DNA of 6,549 nucleotides from the NCBI GenBank assembly GCA_016211245.1, contig JACQSQ010000090.1:1-6549 (forward strand), written 5' to 3'. Source of the stretch: Candidatus Woesearchaeota archaeon. GTDB lineage: Archaea > Nanobdellota > Nanobdellia > Woesearchaeales > GW2011-AR4. Under the pieces are notes generated by a model. The model was not told where the DNA came from and made no database searches. It saw only the letters and a list, made by a program, of their open reading frames with translations. This document shows positions 1 to 5,539 of this stretch, one piece after another (the stretch's first letter is position 1; each line of letters opens with the position of its first letter). Both the position numbers and the translations under genes were made by a program.

Positions 1-212
1 GTTTTTCCTTTATACACATGCGTTGCAATATTGGGTTCTACTTTATTTTTATTAAATGTGTAAATTTTTAGTGGTTGTTTCAGTTGAATTAATGTTTCAC
101 TTCCGTTTGACTCCACTATCTTATTGTATTTATCAGCAAAACCTGAATCGTATAATTTTTTAATTTCAACTAATTTGTCATTTATAAAAATTAGAGTATC
201 CCCTGTGACACA
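1..212 (-). other. Intein N-terminal splicing domain inside the atpA P-loop (partial)
   Basis: Seventy in-frame residues follow the P-loop lysine of subunit A. They begin CVTGDTLIFINDKLVEIKKL, a typical intein block A with the nucleophilic Cys1 and the following GDT. Residues 45-70 (KQPLKIYTF then NIATHVYKGK) match, from memory, the segment before block B in the archaeal VMA inteins of Pyrococcus and Thermoplasma, which sit at this same P-loop site between Lys and Thr. Block B (T-x-x-H) would be expected roughly 20 residues further on, so it is cut off by the window edge, as are any homing endonuclease domain and the C-terminal His-Asn. No stop codon interrupts the frame. G+C is 59/212 (28%) by hand count, against 98/208 (47%) for the adjoining extein at 213-420. 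The function inferred is self-excision from the AtpA precursor. Confidence 0.92.
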
Positions 213-911
213 TTTTCCCGCTCCAAAGGGCCCGGGTATGGCAGCTACCCCTCCTTTTGCCAAAGGGAACAAGGCATCAAAAATCCTCTGCCCGGTTATC
301 AAAGGGGCTTCCGGCTTTAACTTGGATGAAACAGGCCTCGGAACTCTCACAGGCCAATTATGCTTTAATTTTAATTCGTATCCATTGTCCAATTTTCCGA
401 TCACGTCGTTAACTGTGAATTTCCCGGGCTTTATTTCTGCAATCTTTCCCTTTTGTATCGGGGGAACCAGAATTTTATGGATTATGCCGGGGCTTTCTTC
501 AACCTCCCCCAAAACAGAGCCGGCAGAAACTTCCTCTCCTTTTTTGACAGCAGTTTTGAAGTCCCATTTCTTTTCATAATCCAGTCCAGGAGCATCAACT
601 CCCCTTTTGATGAAATCGCCCATTTGCTTAATCAAAACAGGCAATGGCCTTTGAATGCCGTCATAGATCGAGCCCAGCAATCCCGGACCTAGCTCGACTT
701 TTAGCGGCTCCCCCGTGTTTACTACTGGCTCACCCGGCTTAATGCCGGAGGTGTCCTCATAAACCTGGATTATTACTTTGTCCTCTTCAATTTGAATCAC
801 TTCACCCATTAATTTTTCATTTCCAACCCTGCAAACATCGTACATCCTCGGCTTGATGCCCTTGGCTACTACAACAGGGCCTGCAATCCGGTATAACACT
901 CCTTGCTCCAT
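1..911 (-). CDS. atpA: A-type ATP synthase catalytic subunit A, 5' part, interrupted by an intein (partial)
   Basis: This is the catalytic nucleotide-binding subunit of the A1 head, which makes or hydrolyses ATP at the A/B interface. The start is ATG at 911-909, preceded by AGGTGA with a 4-nt spacer; translation begins MEQGVLYRIAGPVVVAKG. The extein covers residues 1-233: an N-terminal beta-barrel (about 1-70), the bulge or non-homologous region typical of A subunits (about 110-185, with W-x-F and KILVPP segments), then RPVSSKLKPEAPLITGQR and KGGVAAIPGPFGAGK. Lys233 is the P-loop lysine. The expected next residue, Thr, is replaced by an intein Cys, and the frame stays open to the window edge, so the rest of the intein and the C-extein lie outside. 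The start falls 14 nt after atpF. The P-loop has Ala where archaeal A subunits usually have Ser (GPFGSGKT). Subunit identity is very secure; the intein call is strong. Confidence 0.95.
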   Translation of the reverse strand, partial: MEQGVLYRIAGPVVVAKGIKPRMYDVCRVGNEKLMGEVIQIEEDKVIIQVYEDTSGIKPGEPVVNTGEPLKVELGPGLLGSIYDGIQRPLPVLIKQMGDFIKRGVDAPGLDYEKKWDFKTAVKKGEEVSAGSVLGEVEESPGIIHKILVPPIQKGKIAEIKPGKFTVNDVIGKLDNGYELKLKHNWPVRVPRPVSSKLKPEAPLITGQRIFDALFPLAKGGVAAIPGPFGAGKCVTGDTLIFINDKLVEIKKLYDSGFADKYNKIVESNGSETLIQLKQPLKIYTFNKNKVEPNIATHVYKGK

Positions 912-915
912 TATT

Positions 916-921
916 TCACCT
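916..921 (-). promoter_or_regulatory. Shine-Dalgarno site of atpA
   Basis: AGGTGA on the minus strand ends 4 nt before the ATG at 911 and is complementary to the UCACCU part of an archaeal 16S rRNA 3' end. It fixes the atpA start and lies in the 14-nt gap after the atpF stop. Confidence 0.75.
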
Positions 922-925
922 TAAT

Positions 926-1225
926 TCATTTCCACAAATCTACTCCTACTGATTTTTTGATTAGCCTTTTCAAGCTGTCCTGCTCGGCTCTTGTTGAAAC
1001 GGGTATAAAGACAGGATTAACTGACGCCTCTATCTCAATCCTTTGATGCAAGTCCAGGACTTCCATAATCGCCTCGTCAACCACAATAACTCCAAAATCC
1101 TTTTTTGACTTTAGGCTTTTAAGCTCATTGAATGATGCTTTTCCGAGCTCGAAAGTGTCCTTTACGCCAGCCAGCTGGAACCCTACAACAAACTCGTTGC
1201 TTCCTGCAGCTGCTATTTTTACCAT
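926..1225 (-). CDS. atpF: A-type ATP synthase subunit F
   Basis: Small central-stalk subunit of the A1 sector, which binds the rotor subunit D and modulates coupling and ATPase activity. At 99 residues it has the usual family length (about 100). Visible family features are GFQLAGV at 15-21, the beta-strand DFGVIVVDEA at 43-52, the PVFIPV strand at 71-76, and a C-terminal helix SLKRLIKKSVGVDLW ending one residue before the TGA stop. The fold is a CheY-like alpha/beta domain with a mobile C-terminal helix. It lies between atpC (24 nt upstream) and atpA (14 nt downstream), the archaeal C-F-A order. No strong ribosome binding site is seen before its ATG; only a weak CGGAT lies upstream, so translation may be coupled to atpC. 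Confidence 0.95.
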   Translation of the reverse strand: MVKIAAAGSNEFVVGFQLAGVKDTFELGKASFNELKSLKSKKDFGVIVVDEAIMEVLDLHQRIEIEASVNPVFIPVSTRAEQDSLKRLIKKSVGVDLWK

Positions 1226-1249
1226 TTTTAATCCGATTTTTTATTTTGA

Positions 1250-2335
1250 TTATTCATATATCAGCTGATTTTCTATAAACTGCTCCGGCAATCCCAGCTG
1301 CTTCCCTTTGACAAGCATTTTTAGGTTCCTGACCTCAATATCCTTGGCAAACATATAGCCAAGTATGGTGTCAACAGACAACGGGTGCTGGTGCACGAAC
1401 AAAACCGAGCGCTTGAGCAGGTGCTTGTAGAGACTTATTTCAAACCCAATCAGCGAATTTGTCCTATTGAATTCTTCTATGCCTTTGGCAACCACATCCT
1501 TATATTCCGTCCTGTTGAATGTTTTTGAAAGCTGTTCCAAGCCGTCTGCCGAAGCCAGCTCCAATATCCATGCGTCTCTGGACTTGTTTCCAGAGCTGAT
1601 TATAAAAATTTTTACTGAATCCTTTTTGAACTGGGCTTTTTTAAGTCTCAGCAGCGTAAGAATATTCAAAATCTCGACTTCCTTAAGCAGGAAATCCCTG
1701 AATAAAGCGCCTTCTTTCGGCAGCGCATTTGAAAATTTAATCATGTCTTTGTAGTAATACTGGTCAAGGGTGTTTTCTATATCCACCAAGCTCTTTTTCT
1801 CATTCATTGACCTTATCCCCTCCTTGAATAATGAAAAATTGACCAGTTTGTTGTGCTTCAATATTTCTTCCACCGACTCCTTATTCAACAGCGAAACCAA
1901 AAAATCATAGCTTAAAGTGCCTGCCGCGGTCAGGGACTTTTCAACCGCTTTTCGATCGGCATTCGTGAATTTTCCCCTCAATATTGTCTTCAAGTCCTCT
2001 ATGTCTTTTCTTTTGGCATACTCCTTTACCAGCAATGCAAGCTCAGGAGATGCTATCCTAGTCAATTTTCTGAAGGATTTGGCAAGATTCCTGTTCATGG
2101 CCAGCTCAATCAGGTCTGCTCCCGAATGCTGATTTGCGAATTCATTGATTTCGTCCTTGTAATGGGATTCCTGCAGAAATTTTGCAATTTCATTAAATGA
2201 CATCTTTAGCATTTTTATATAATCATCCCTTTTGAAAAGAACCGATCTCATCACCACCGTCCTCACATAAGTGTAGGGGTAGAAACCGAGCTTAATCCTT
2301 TCCGGCTCCTCCATCTCAAGCTTTAGTCGTGCCAT
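1250..2335 (-). CDS. atpC: A-type ATP synthase subunit C (V0D/AC39 family)
   Basis: Funnel-shaped central-stalk subunit that sits on the membrane c ring and passes torque to subunits D and F. The length, 361 residues, is near the family norm of about 350. The N-terminal part carries the family opening FYPYTYVRTVVMRSVL, followed by the helical KMSFNEIAKFLQESHY. The rest is a run of alpha-helical repeats rich in Lys, Glu and Leu. The end (about residues 317-350) has HPLSVDTILGYMFAKDIEV and NLKMLVKGKQLGL, matching the conserved C-terminal region in which a Tyr-Lys-Glu-x-Glu-x-x-Asn-Leu pattern is typical; here it reads AKDIEVRNL. The ATG directly follows the atpE stop codon with no gap, so termination-reinitiation is likely. 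No Shine-Dalgarno motif precedes it. Confidence 0.95.
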   Translation of the reverse strand: MARLKLEMEEPERIKLGFYPYTYVRTVVMRSVLFKRDDYIKMLKMSFNEIAKFLQESHYKDEINEFANQHSGADLIELAMNRNLAKSFRKLTRIASPELALLVKEYAKRKDIEDLKTILRGKFTNADRKAVEKSLTAAGTLSYDFLVSLLNKESVEEILKHNKLVNFSLFKEGIRSMNEKKSLVDIENTLDQYYYKDMIKFSNALPKEGALFRDFLLKEVEILNILTLLRLKKAQFKKDSVKIFIISSGNKSRDAWILELASADGLEQLSKTFNRTEYKDVVAKGIEEFNRTNSLIGFEISLYKHLLKRSVLFVHQHPLSVDTILGYMFAKDIEVRNLKMLVKGKQLGLPEQFIENQLIYE

Positions 2336-2881
2336 TTAACCAAACAAAATCCTGTTTATGCTTTGCAATTCCGAATCTTTTATGCCCTCAAGAATTGTTT
2401 CAAAGCTGTAATCAATCCTTATCGTCTTGTCCTTGTTTTCCGCTATCAGGCCGCCAAGTATACCTATAGTTTCCACATTGAAAGCTTTGACAAATTTTGC
2501 GTCTTTCTTGCTGCAATGCACATAGGCAACCTCAAGCTCTTTTGAAGACCTGTCAATCAGACTTTTCATGTACTGCTCTCTCTTTTTGTCATCCAACTCC
2601 TCCAATTTTTTTTTAACTTCAGCAAAAACGCCTTCTATTACTTGCTTTTTGGCTTCGAGGACCATTTTCCTGCTTTCCATGTCTGCCGAAGCCAGTGCCT
2701 GCTTTTTTATAGATTCTGTCGCTTTTTTTGTTTCCGCTTCGCTTTTTGCTTTCAGCCCTTCAGCTTTCAACTCTGCCTCTTTCATCATCCTTGCAGCTTC
2801 CTTTCTAGCCTCGGCGAGCATGGCAGATTCCTGCAGCTTCGCATTTCTAATTATCTCTTCCTTTACAGCTTCCAGTCCCAT
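2336..2881 (-). CDS. atpE: A-type ATP synthase subunit E (peripheral stalk)
   Basis: Peripheral-stalk (stator) subunit that pairs with subunit H and anchors the A/B head. At 181 residues it has a normal length. Residues about 1-100 form one long charged coiled coil rich in Ala, Lys and Glu, beginning MGLEAVKEEIIRNAKLQESA. The C-terminal globular domain contains GILGGLIAENKDKTIRID (140-157) followed directly by YSFETILEGI (158-167), which is the family signature. The start ATG lies 13 nt after the atpK stop with no clear Shine-Dalgarno site in the gap, and the stop touches the atpC start. The composition of the coiled coil explains the long open frames on the opposite strand of this stretch, which are not genes. 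Confidence 0.96.
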   Translation of the reverse strand: MGLEAVKEEIIRNAKLQESAMLAEARKEAARMMKEAELKAEGLKAKSEAETKKATESIKKQALASADMESRKMVLEAKKQVIEGVFAEVKKKLEELDDKKREQYMKSLIDRSSKELEVAYVHCSKKDAKFVKAFNVETIGILGGLIAENKDKTIRIDYSFETILEGIKDSELQSINRILFG

Positions 2882-2894
2882 TTTAGCTTAAATT

Positions 2895-3128
2895 CTATCC
2901 GCCCGCTAATCGCAGTATAAGGACAGCACCCAAAATCCCAAATAATATTAAAGTTTCAGGGATTACAGTAAGGATCAGCCCCTTACCAAAGAGCTCTTCC
3001 TTTTCCGCCATAGCTCCTACCGCGGCTACTCCGATTTCTTTTTCAGCCAAAGCGGCTGCAACCGCACTTAAACCAACAGCTGCGCCAGCTGCCAAAGCAA
3101 TCAATCCTGTTCCCAAATCCGCTGCCAT
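2895..3128 (-). CDS. atpK: A-type ATP synthase subunit K (membrane rotor c subunit)
   Basis: Proteolipid subunit of the membrane rotor ring that carries ions past subunit I. It has 77 residues and forms a single two-helix hairpin: helix 1 at about 5-27 (rich in Gly and Ala), a polar loop with AAVGAMAEKEELFGKG (35-50), and helix 2 at about 50-73. Glu58, in LILTVIPETLILFG, is the membrane carboxylate that binds the coupling ion, followed by Thr59. No Gln is seen in helix 1, so the full set of Na+ ligands known from some ion-translocating c subunits is not obvious; ion choice is undecided. The start is ATG at 3128, with a perfect GGAGGT 4 nt upstream, the strongest ribosome binding site in the operon, as suits a subunit needed in many copies. 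Its 77-nt leader can fold into alternative hairpins. Confidence 0.96.
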   Translation of the reverse strand: MAADLGTGLIALAAGAAVGLSAVAAALAEKEIGVAAVGAMAEKEELFGKGLILTVIPETLILFGILGAVLILRLAGG

Positions 3129-3132
3129 TTTT

Positions 3133-3138
3133 ACCTCC
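3133..3138 (-). promoter_or_regulatory. Strong Shine-Dalgarno site of atpK
   Basis: GGAGGT on the minus strand, 4 nt before the ATG, is a perfect match to the anti-Shine-Dalgarno sequence. It can be paired completely by an upstream ACCTCC (minus strand, 3155-3150), so access may be controlled by RNA structure. Confidence 0.85.
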
Positions 3139-3162
3139 GAGTTCTACGAGGAGGTTCCGAAA

Positions 3163-3170
3163 ATATTTAA
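3163..3170 (-). promoter_or_regulatory. Possible internal TATA box for atpK
   Basis: TTAAATAT on the minus strand lies about 40 nt before the atpK ATG. A start site about 25 nt downstream would fall near 3141, giving a short leader that keeps the free GGAGGT and loses the arm that would hide it. The stretch is AT-rich, so chance is a real alternative. Confidence 0.25.
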
Positions 3171-3205
3171 TTCTCGATGCCTCCTTAGTTTATTGAATTT
3201 TTTAT

Positions 3206-5050
3206 TTAATAATCCTTAATCCCGAATGGATGGTATTTCTTTGCTCCGCCTGTATAAAATTTTGAAAAAAACTCAACATAGTGCAGCCTTAATGAATGCA
3301 AAAAGCTACCCAACCATCCAATTAAAATATTCATCACATGCCCTACGACCAAAATTAAAACCCCTGCCAATATAAAAAAGCCACCTTTATGAAAGAATTC
3401 TGCCGCTGATTCATTTATTATCAACGCCAATATCACTGAGGTAAGCCCGATTGCGGCCAGTCTTACATAAGATACAATGTTTGCAAAAATGCTTGGAATT
3501 TCTATGATTCCCCTAAACCCTTCGCCTTTAAGCAGCATAAGAATGGAAGCTCCTAAGAATGCTGCTCCAATCCAAGGCGTGATTAAAATTTTTTCAAGAA
3601 CAGACAACGCCAGCAGCGCTAAACCTATTTCCAATATAATCCAACTTGCTTTGGCATAAACTGCATGAATAAGCCCATGTGATTTAAGCTCGTTAACAAA
3701 TCCGATAATTAGCCCAATATTGACGTGGATAACTCCAATTCCAACCGCTATAAACATCAGAGTGAACATATCATGTTCCCTGCTGACAACAGGATGGTAA
3801 ATCTCCAAGCCGAAAAATTCGCCGAAAAAGAAGCCGAAAAAAATAGTAACAAACGAAGCAACCATTAAAACATTCAATAAATTCCTTGCCTTGGGCATTT
3901 TTCTTTTAAGGAGCCAGAAAACAGCCAAGCTTACAAGGCCGTATCCAATGTCGCCGAGCATCATGCCGAAGAAGATTGGGAATGTAAGAAAAACAAAGAA
4001 TGTAGGGTCAATCTCCCTGTAAGAGGGCATGCTGTACATGTCCATAAAAAACTCGAATGGCTTTGCAATTTTTGGGTTTTTGAGCTTTACCGGCACTTTG
4101 TCTTTTTTTTTTGGCGGCTCGAACTGAATATAGATATTGCCCTTTCCTGCCTTATTGAGCTTCTCAATCGAGCTATGCAGATTGTTTGTGGGGATCCACC
4201 CTTTGACCAGGAAGCTTGACCGGGTTGATGCAAATTTTAATGGAGCTTCTGCCTTCTCAAGCTGCTCTGCCAAAAAGCTTTCAGCCGCAAGCAGGAAATC
4301 CTTGTTCTGCTGCGCCGTCAATTCAATTTTTCTATTAGTTTCTTCTTTTGACTTTTGAAGCCTTTTTATGTCCTCCTCAATCTTTTTTAGGTTTTGGGCA
4401 GCGCTTCCCTTGAGGTTGCTTATGTTGGCAAAATTTATGCCTGAAAATCCGTTGCTCTTCAGAATCATATCGGCATTATCTTTTGCTTTTGAATCCACAA
4501 ACAAAACAATAAACGGCTTTTTTTTAGCAATTGACTCAAGAAGCATAAAATTTTTTGTTGCTGCTGAAAGCCCAGATTTGATATTTGACAGGGACTGCTC
4601 ATTTTTGGCATAGCCTGTAAAATAAGACAATGACCTGTAAGGCGCAAAGTATTCGAGCGGAACATCTATCTCCTTGAGGGTTTCAAGCTCCTGCCTTGCT
4701 AGATAATACCTTGAAAGCTGCACTTCTATATTTTTCAATTCCTCGAGATGTTTGTTCAGTTCGCTGCTTATTTTTACAGTGGACTGCCCTATTTCCAAAA
4801 GCCCTGCCTTAAACTCGAATTTGTTTTCCTCTTTTTTTATGCCCAGAGAGGAAATCAAGGCCCTTATTTTCACAAGAATTTCCGAGAGTTTGATGGCACT
4901 CTCAAATGGAGCCCCTATGTCTGCCAGCTCGCTTTTTGAATGCTCGATAATGTGAATGACTTTAAGGCGATGCAGCTCTTCTATAACCTCCTGCTGGACG
5001 CTTTTTGAGCCCGTTATTATGACGCTTGACATCTCATAAGGGCTTAGCAT
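3206..5050 (-). CDS. atpI: A-type ATP synthase subunit I (membrane stator a subunit)
   Basis: Membrane stator subunit that forms the two ion half-channels next to the c ring and anchors the peripheral stalks. It has 614 residues, somewhat short for a family usually around 650. The soluble N-terminal half (1-345) contains coiled coil at about 100-125 and 220-270 and two small alpha/beta lobes. The C-terminal half has seven or eight membrane helices between about 350 and 595. Conserved motifs are FEFFMDMYSMPSYREIDPT (332-350), FGMMLGDIGYG (361-371), FFFGEFFG (407-414), the essential Arg530 in IVSYVRLAAIGL, and GSFLHSLRLHYVEFF (581-595) near the C-terminus. The ATG at 5050 directly follows the ahaH stop with no gap; GAGATGAT overlapping the ahaH end could be a weak ribosome binding site. 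A short alternative frame inside it at 4465-4665 is a shadow. Confidence 0.97.
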   Translation of the reverse strand: MLSPYEMSSVIITGSKSVQQEVIEELHRLKVIHIIEHSKSELADIGAPFESAIKLSEILVKIRALISSLGIKKEENKFEFKAGLLEIGQSTVKISSELNKHLEELKNIEVQLSRYYLARQELETLKEIDVPLEYFAPYRSLSYFTGYAKNEQSLSNIKSGLSAATKNFMLLESIAKKKPFIVLFVDSKAKDNADMILKSNGFSGINFANISNLKGSAAQNLKKIEEDIKRLQKSKEETNRKIELTAQQNKDFLLAAESFLAEQLEKAEAPLKFASTRSSFLVKGWIPTNNLHSSIEKLNKAGKGNIYIQFEPPKKKDKVPVKLKNPKIAKPFEFFMDMYSMPSYREIDPTFFVFLTFPIFFGMMLGDIGYGLVSLAVFWLLKRKMPKARNLLNVLMVASFVTIFFGFFFGEFFGLEIYHPVVSREHDMFTLMFIAVGIGVIHVNIGLIIGFVNELKSHGLIHAVYAKASWIILEIGLALLALSVLEKILITPWIGAAFLGASILMLLKGEGFRGIIEIPSIFANIVSYVRLAAIGLTSVILALIINESAAEFFHKGGFFILAGVLILVVGHVMNILIGWLGSFLHSLRLHYVEFFSKFYTGGAKKYHPFGIKDY

Positions 5051-5404
5051 TTAAATCATCTCTTCAAATTTTTTAAGCACAAAATCAACCGCTTTTTGCA
5101 TATTTTTCTCGGATTTTGATTTTGCCTGCTTGGCTGACAACTTGCCTTCGGCAAGCTTTTCCTCGCTGAGCAGCCTTGCCTTGTCCCGAAAATCCATTAT
5201 TTTTTTCTCCTGGGATTTTTTAAGCTCCTCTTCCTTTGACAGAAGCAGCTTTGAAGCGCCGGATCTTGCCTCCTGAATAATCCTGTCTTTCTCAAGCCTC
5301 CCCTTCTCAATAATTTCATCTGCCTTTTTCTCGGCTTCCCTTATTTCGCCAAGTATGGCTGATTCCGCATTGGTTGTATGCTCTTCTGCAACTAAATGGC
5401 TCAT
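5051..5404 (-). CDS. ahaH: A-type ATP synthase subunit H (peripheral stalk, AhaH)
   Basis: Peripheral-stalk partner of subunit E and first gene of the ATP synthase operon. It has 117 residues, almost all a single charged helix forming a coiled coil: AILGEIREAEKKADEIIEKG (16-35) is the typical family opening, and heptad- or hendecad-like Ala, Lys and Glu patterns continue to the end FVLKKFEEMI. No membrane segment or signal peptide is present. The start ATG at 5404 is preceded by GTGGGGT, at best a weak ribosome binding site, and lies about 35 nt from the start site predicted from the TATA box at 5461-5471. Position before atpI is the normal archaeal order. A generic coiled-coil protein could look alike, but context makes the assignment firm. 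Confidence 0.92.
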   Translation of the reverse strand: MSHLVAEEHTTNAESAILGEIREAEKKADEIIEKGRLEKDRIIQEARSGASKLLLSKEEELKKSQEKKIMDFRDKARLLSEEKLAEGKLSAKQAKSKSEKNMQKAVDFVLKKFEEMI

Positions 5405-5447
5405 AAATACCCCACTTTTTCAAGTTTCTCTAGGCAGCCTTAATAAC

Positions 5448-5489
5448 ATAAGCTAAATAGTATATAAAAAATATGTGTATATAGCTTAT
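5448..5489. repeat. 8-bp inverted repeat flanking the operon TATA box (candidate operator)
   Basis: ATAAGCTA at 5448-5455 and its exact complement TAGCTTAT at 5482-5489 are 26 nt apart. The symmetry centre (5468-5469) lies on the TATA box. The arms include a GC-containing AGCT core, so they are not only A/T runs. A regulator dimer binding here would compete with TBP; this role is inferred. Confidence 0.4.
5461..5471 (-). promoter_or_regulatory. TATA box of the ATP synthase operon promoter
   Basis: TTTTTTATATA on the minus strand is a good archaeal box A. A start site about 25 nt downstream would fall near 5440, giving a leader of roughly 35 nt before ahaH. The T6 tract could also serve as a weak terminator for the regulator gene upstream. 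A second TATA-like CTATATAC lies at 5485-5478. Confidence 0.55.
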
Positions 5490-5495
5490 TTGAAT

Positions 5496-5510
5496 CATTT
5501 ATTATAAATG
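5496..5510. repeat. Small palindrome upstream of the operon promoter
   Basis: CATTTA, TTA, TAAATG: a perfect 6-bp inverted repeat with a 3-nt centre, 25 nt upstream of the operon TATA box and 30 nt after the regulator stop codon. It could be a regulator site or the end of the upstream transcript, but AT-rich DNA makes such repeats common. Confidence 0.25.
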
Positions 5511-5539
5511 TTTTGTATTTTTTTATTTTTTGAAAGCAA

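Larger units (their letters stand above)
3133..3185 (-). promoter_or_regulatory. Leader of atpK with two mutually exclusive hairpins
   Basis: Read on the minus strand, three segments occur in order: AGGAGG (3185-3180), ACCTCCT (3155-3149) and GGAGGT (3138-3133). Hairpin 1 pairs AGGAGG with CCTCCT (6 bp) and encloses a second stem, CGAGAA (3176-3171) with TTTTCG (3163-3158), including one G-U pair. Hairpin 2 pairs ACCTCC (3155-3150) with GGAGGT (6 bp, 11-nt loop) and covers the atpK Shine-Dalgarno site. Both use 3154-3150, so only one can form at a time. A role in setting c-subunit output is inferred. The same stretch also has a TTAAATAT that could be an internal promoter. Confidence 0.5.

Noticed and set aside
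1..240. atpA as a pseudogene, because the A-subunit sequence stops matching after the P-loop.
   Set aside because: The frame stays open, the break is at a known intein site, and the inserted residues match intein block A.
124..579. Open plus-strand reading frame opposite atpA (and an overlapping one at 453-692).
   Set aside because: It crosses the extein/intein junction of a clearly conserved minus-strand gene, and its translation resembles no family. It is an antisense shadow.
2363..2920. Several plus-strand frames opposite atpE.
   Set aside because: They arise because the Ala/Lys/Glu-rich coiled coil gives few stops on the opposite strand. No start signals or recognisable domains are present.
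3180..3184. GGAGG as the ribosome binding site of a small unlisted gene between atpI and atpK.
   Set aside because: No ATG, GTG or TTG follows at a usable distance on the minus strand. Pairing with the CCTCC at 3150-3154 is the better explanation.
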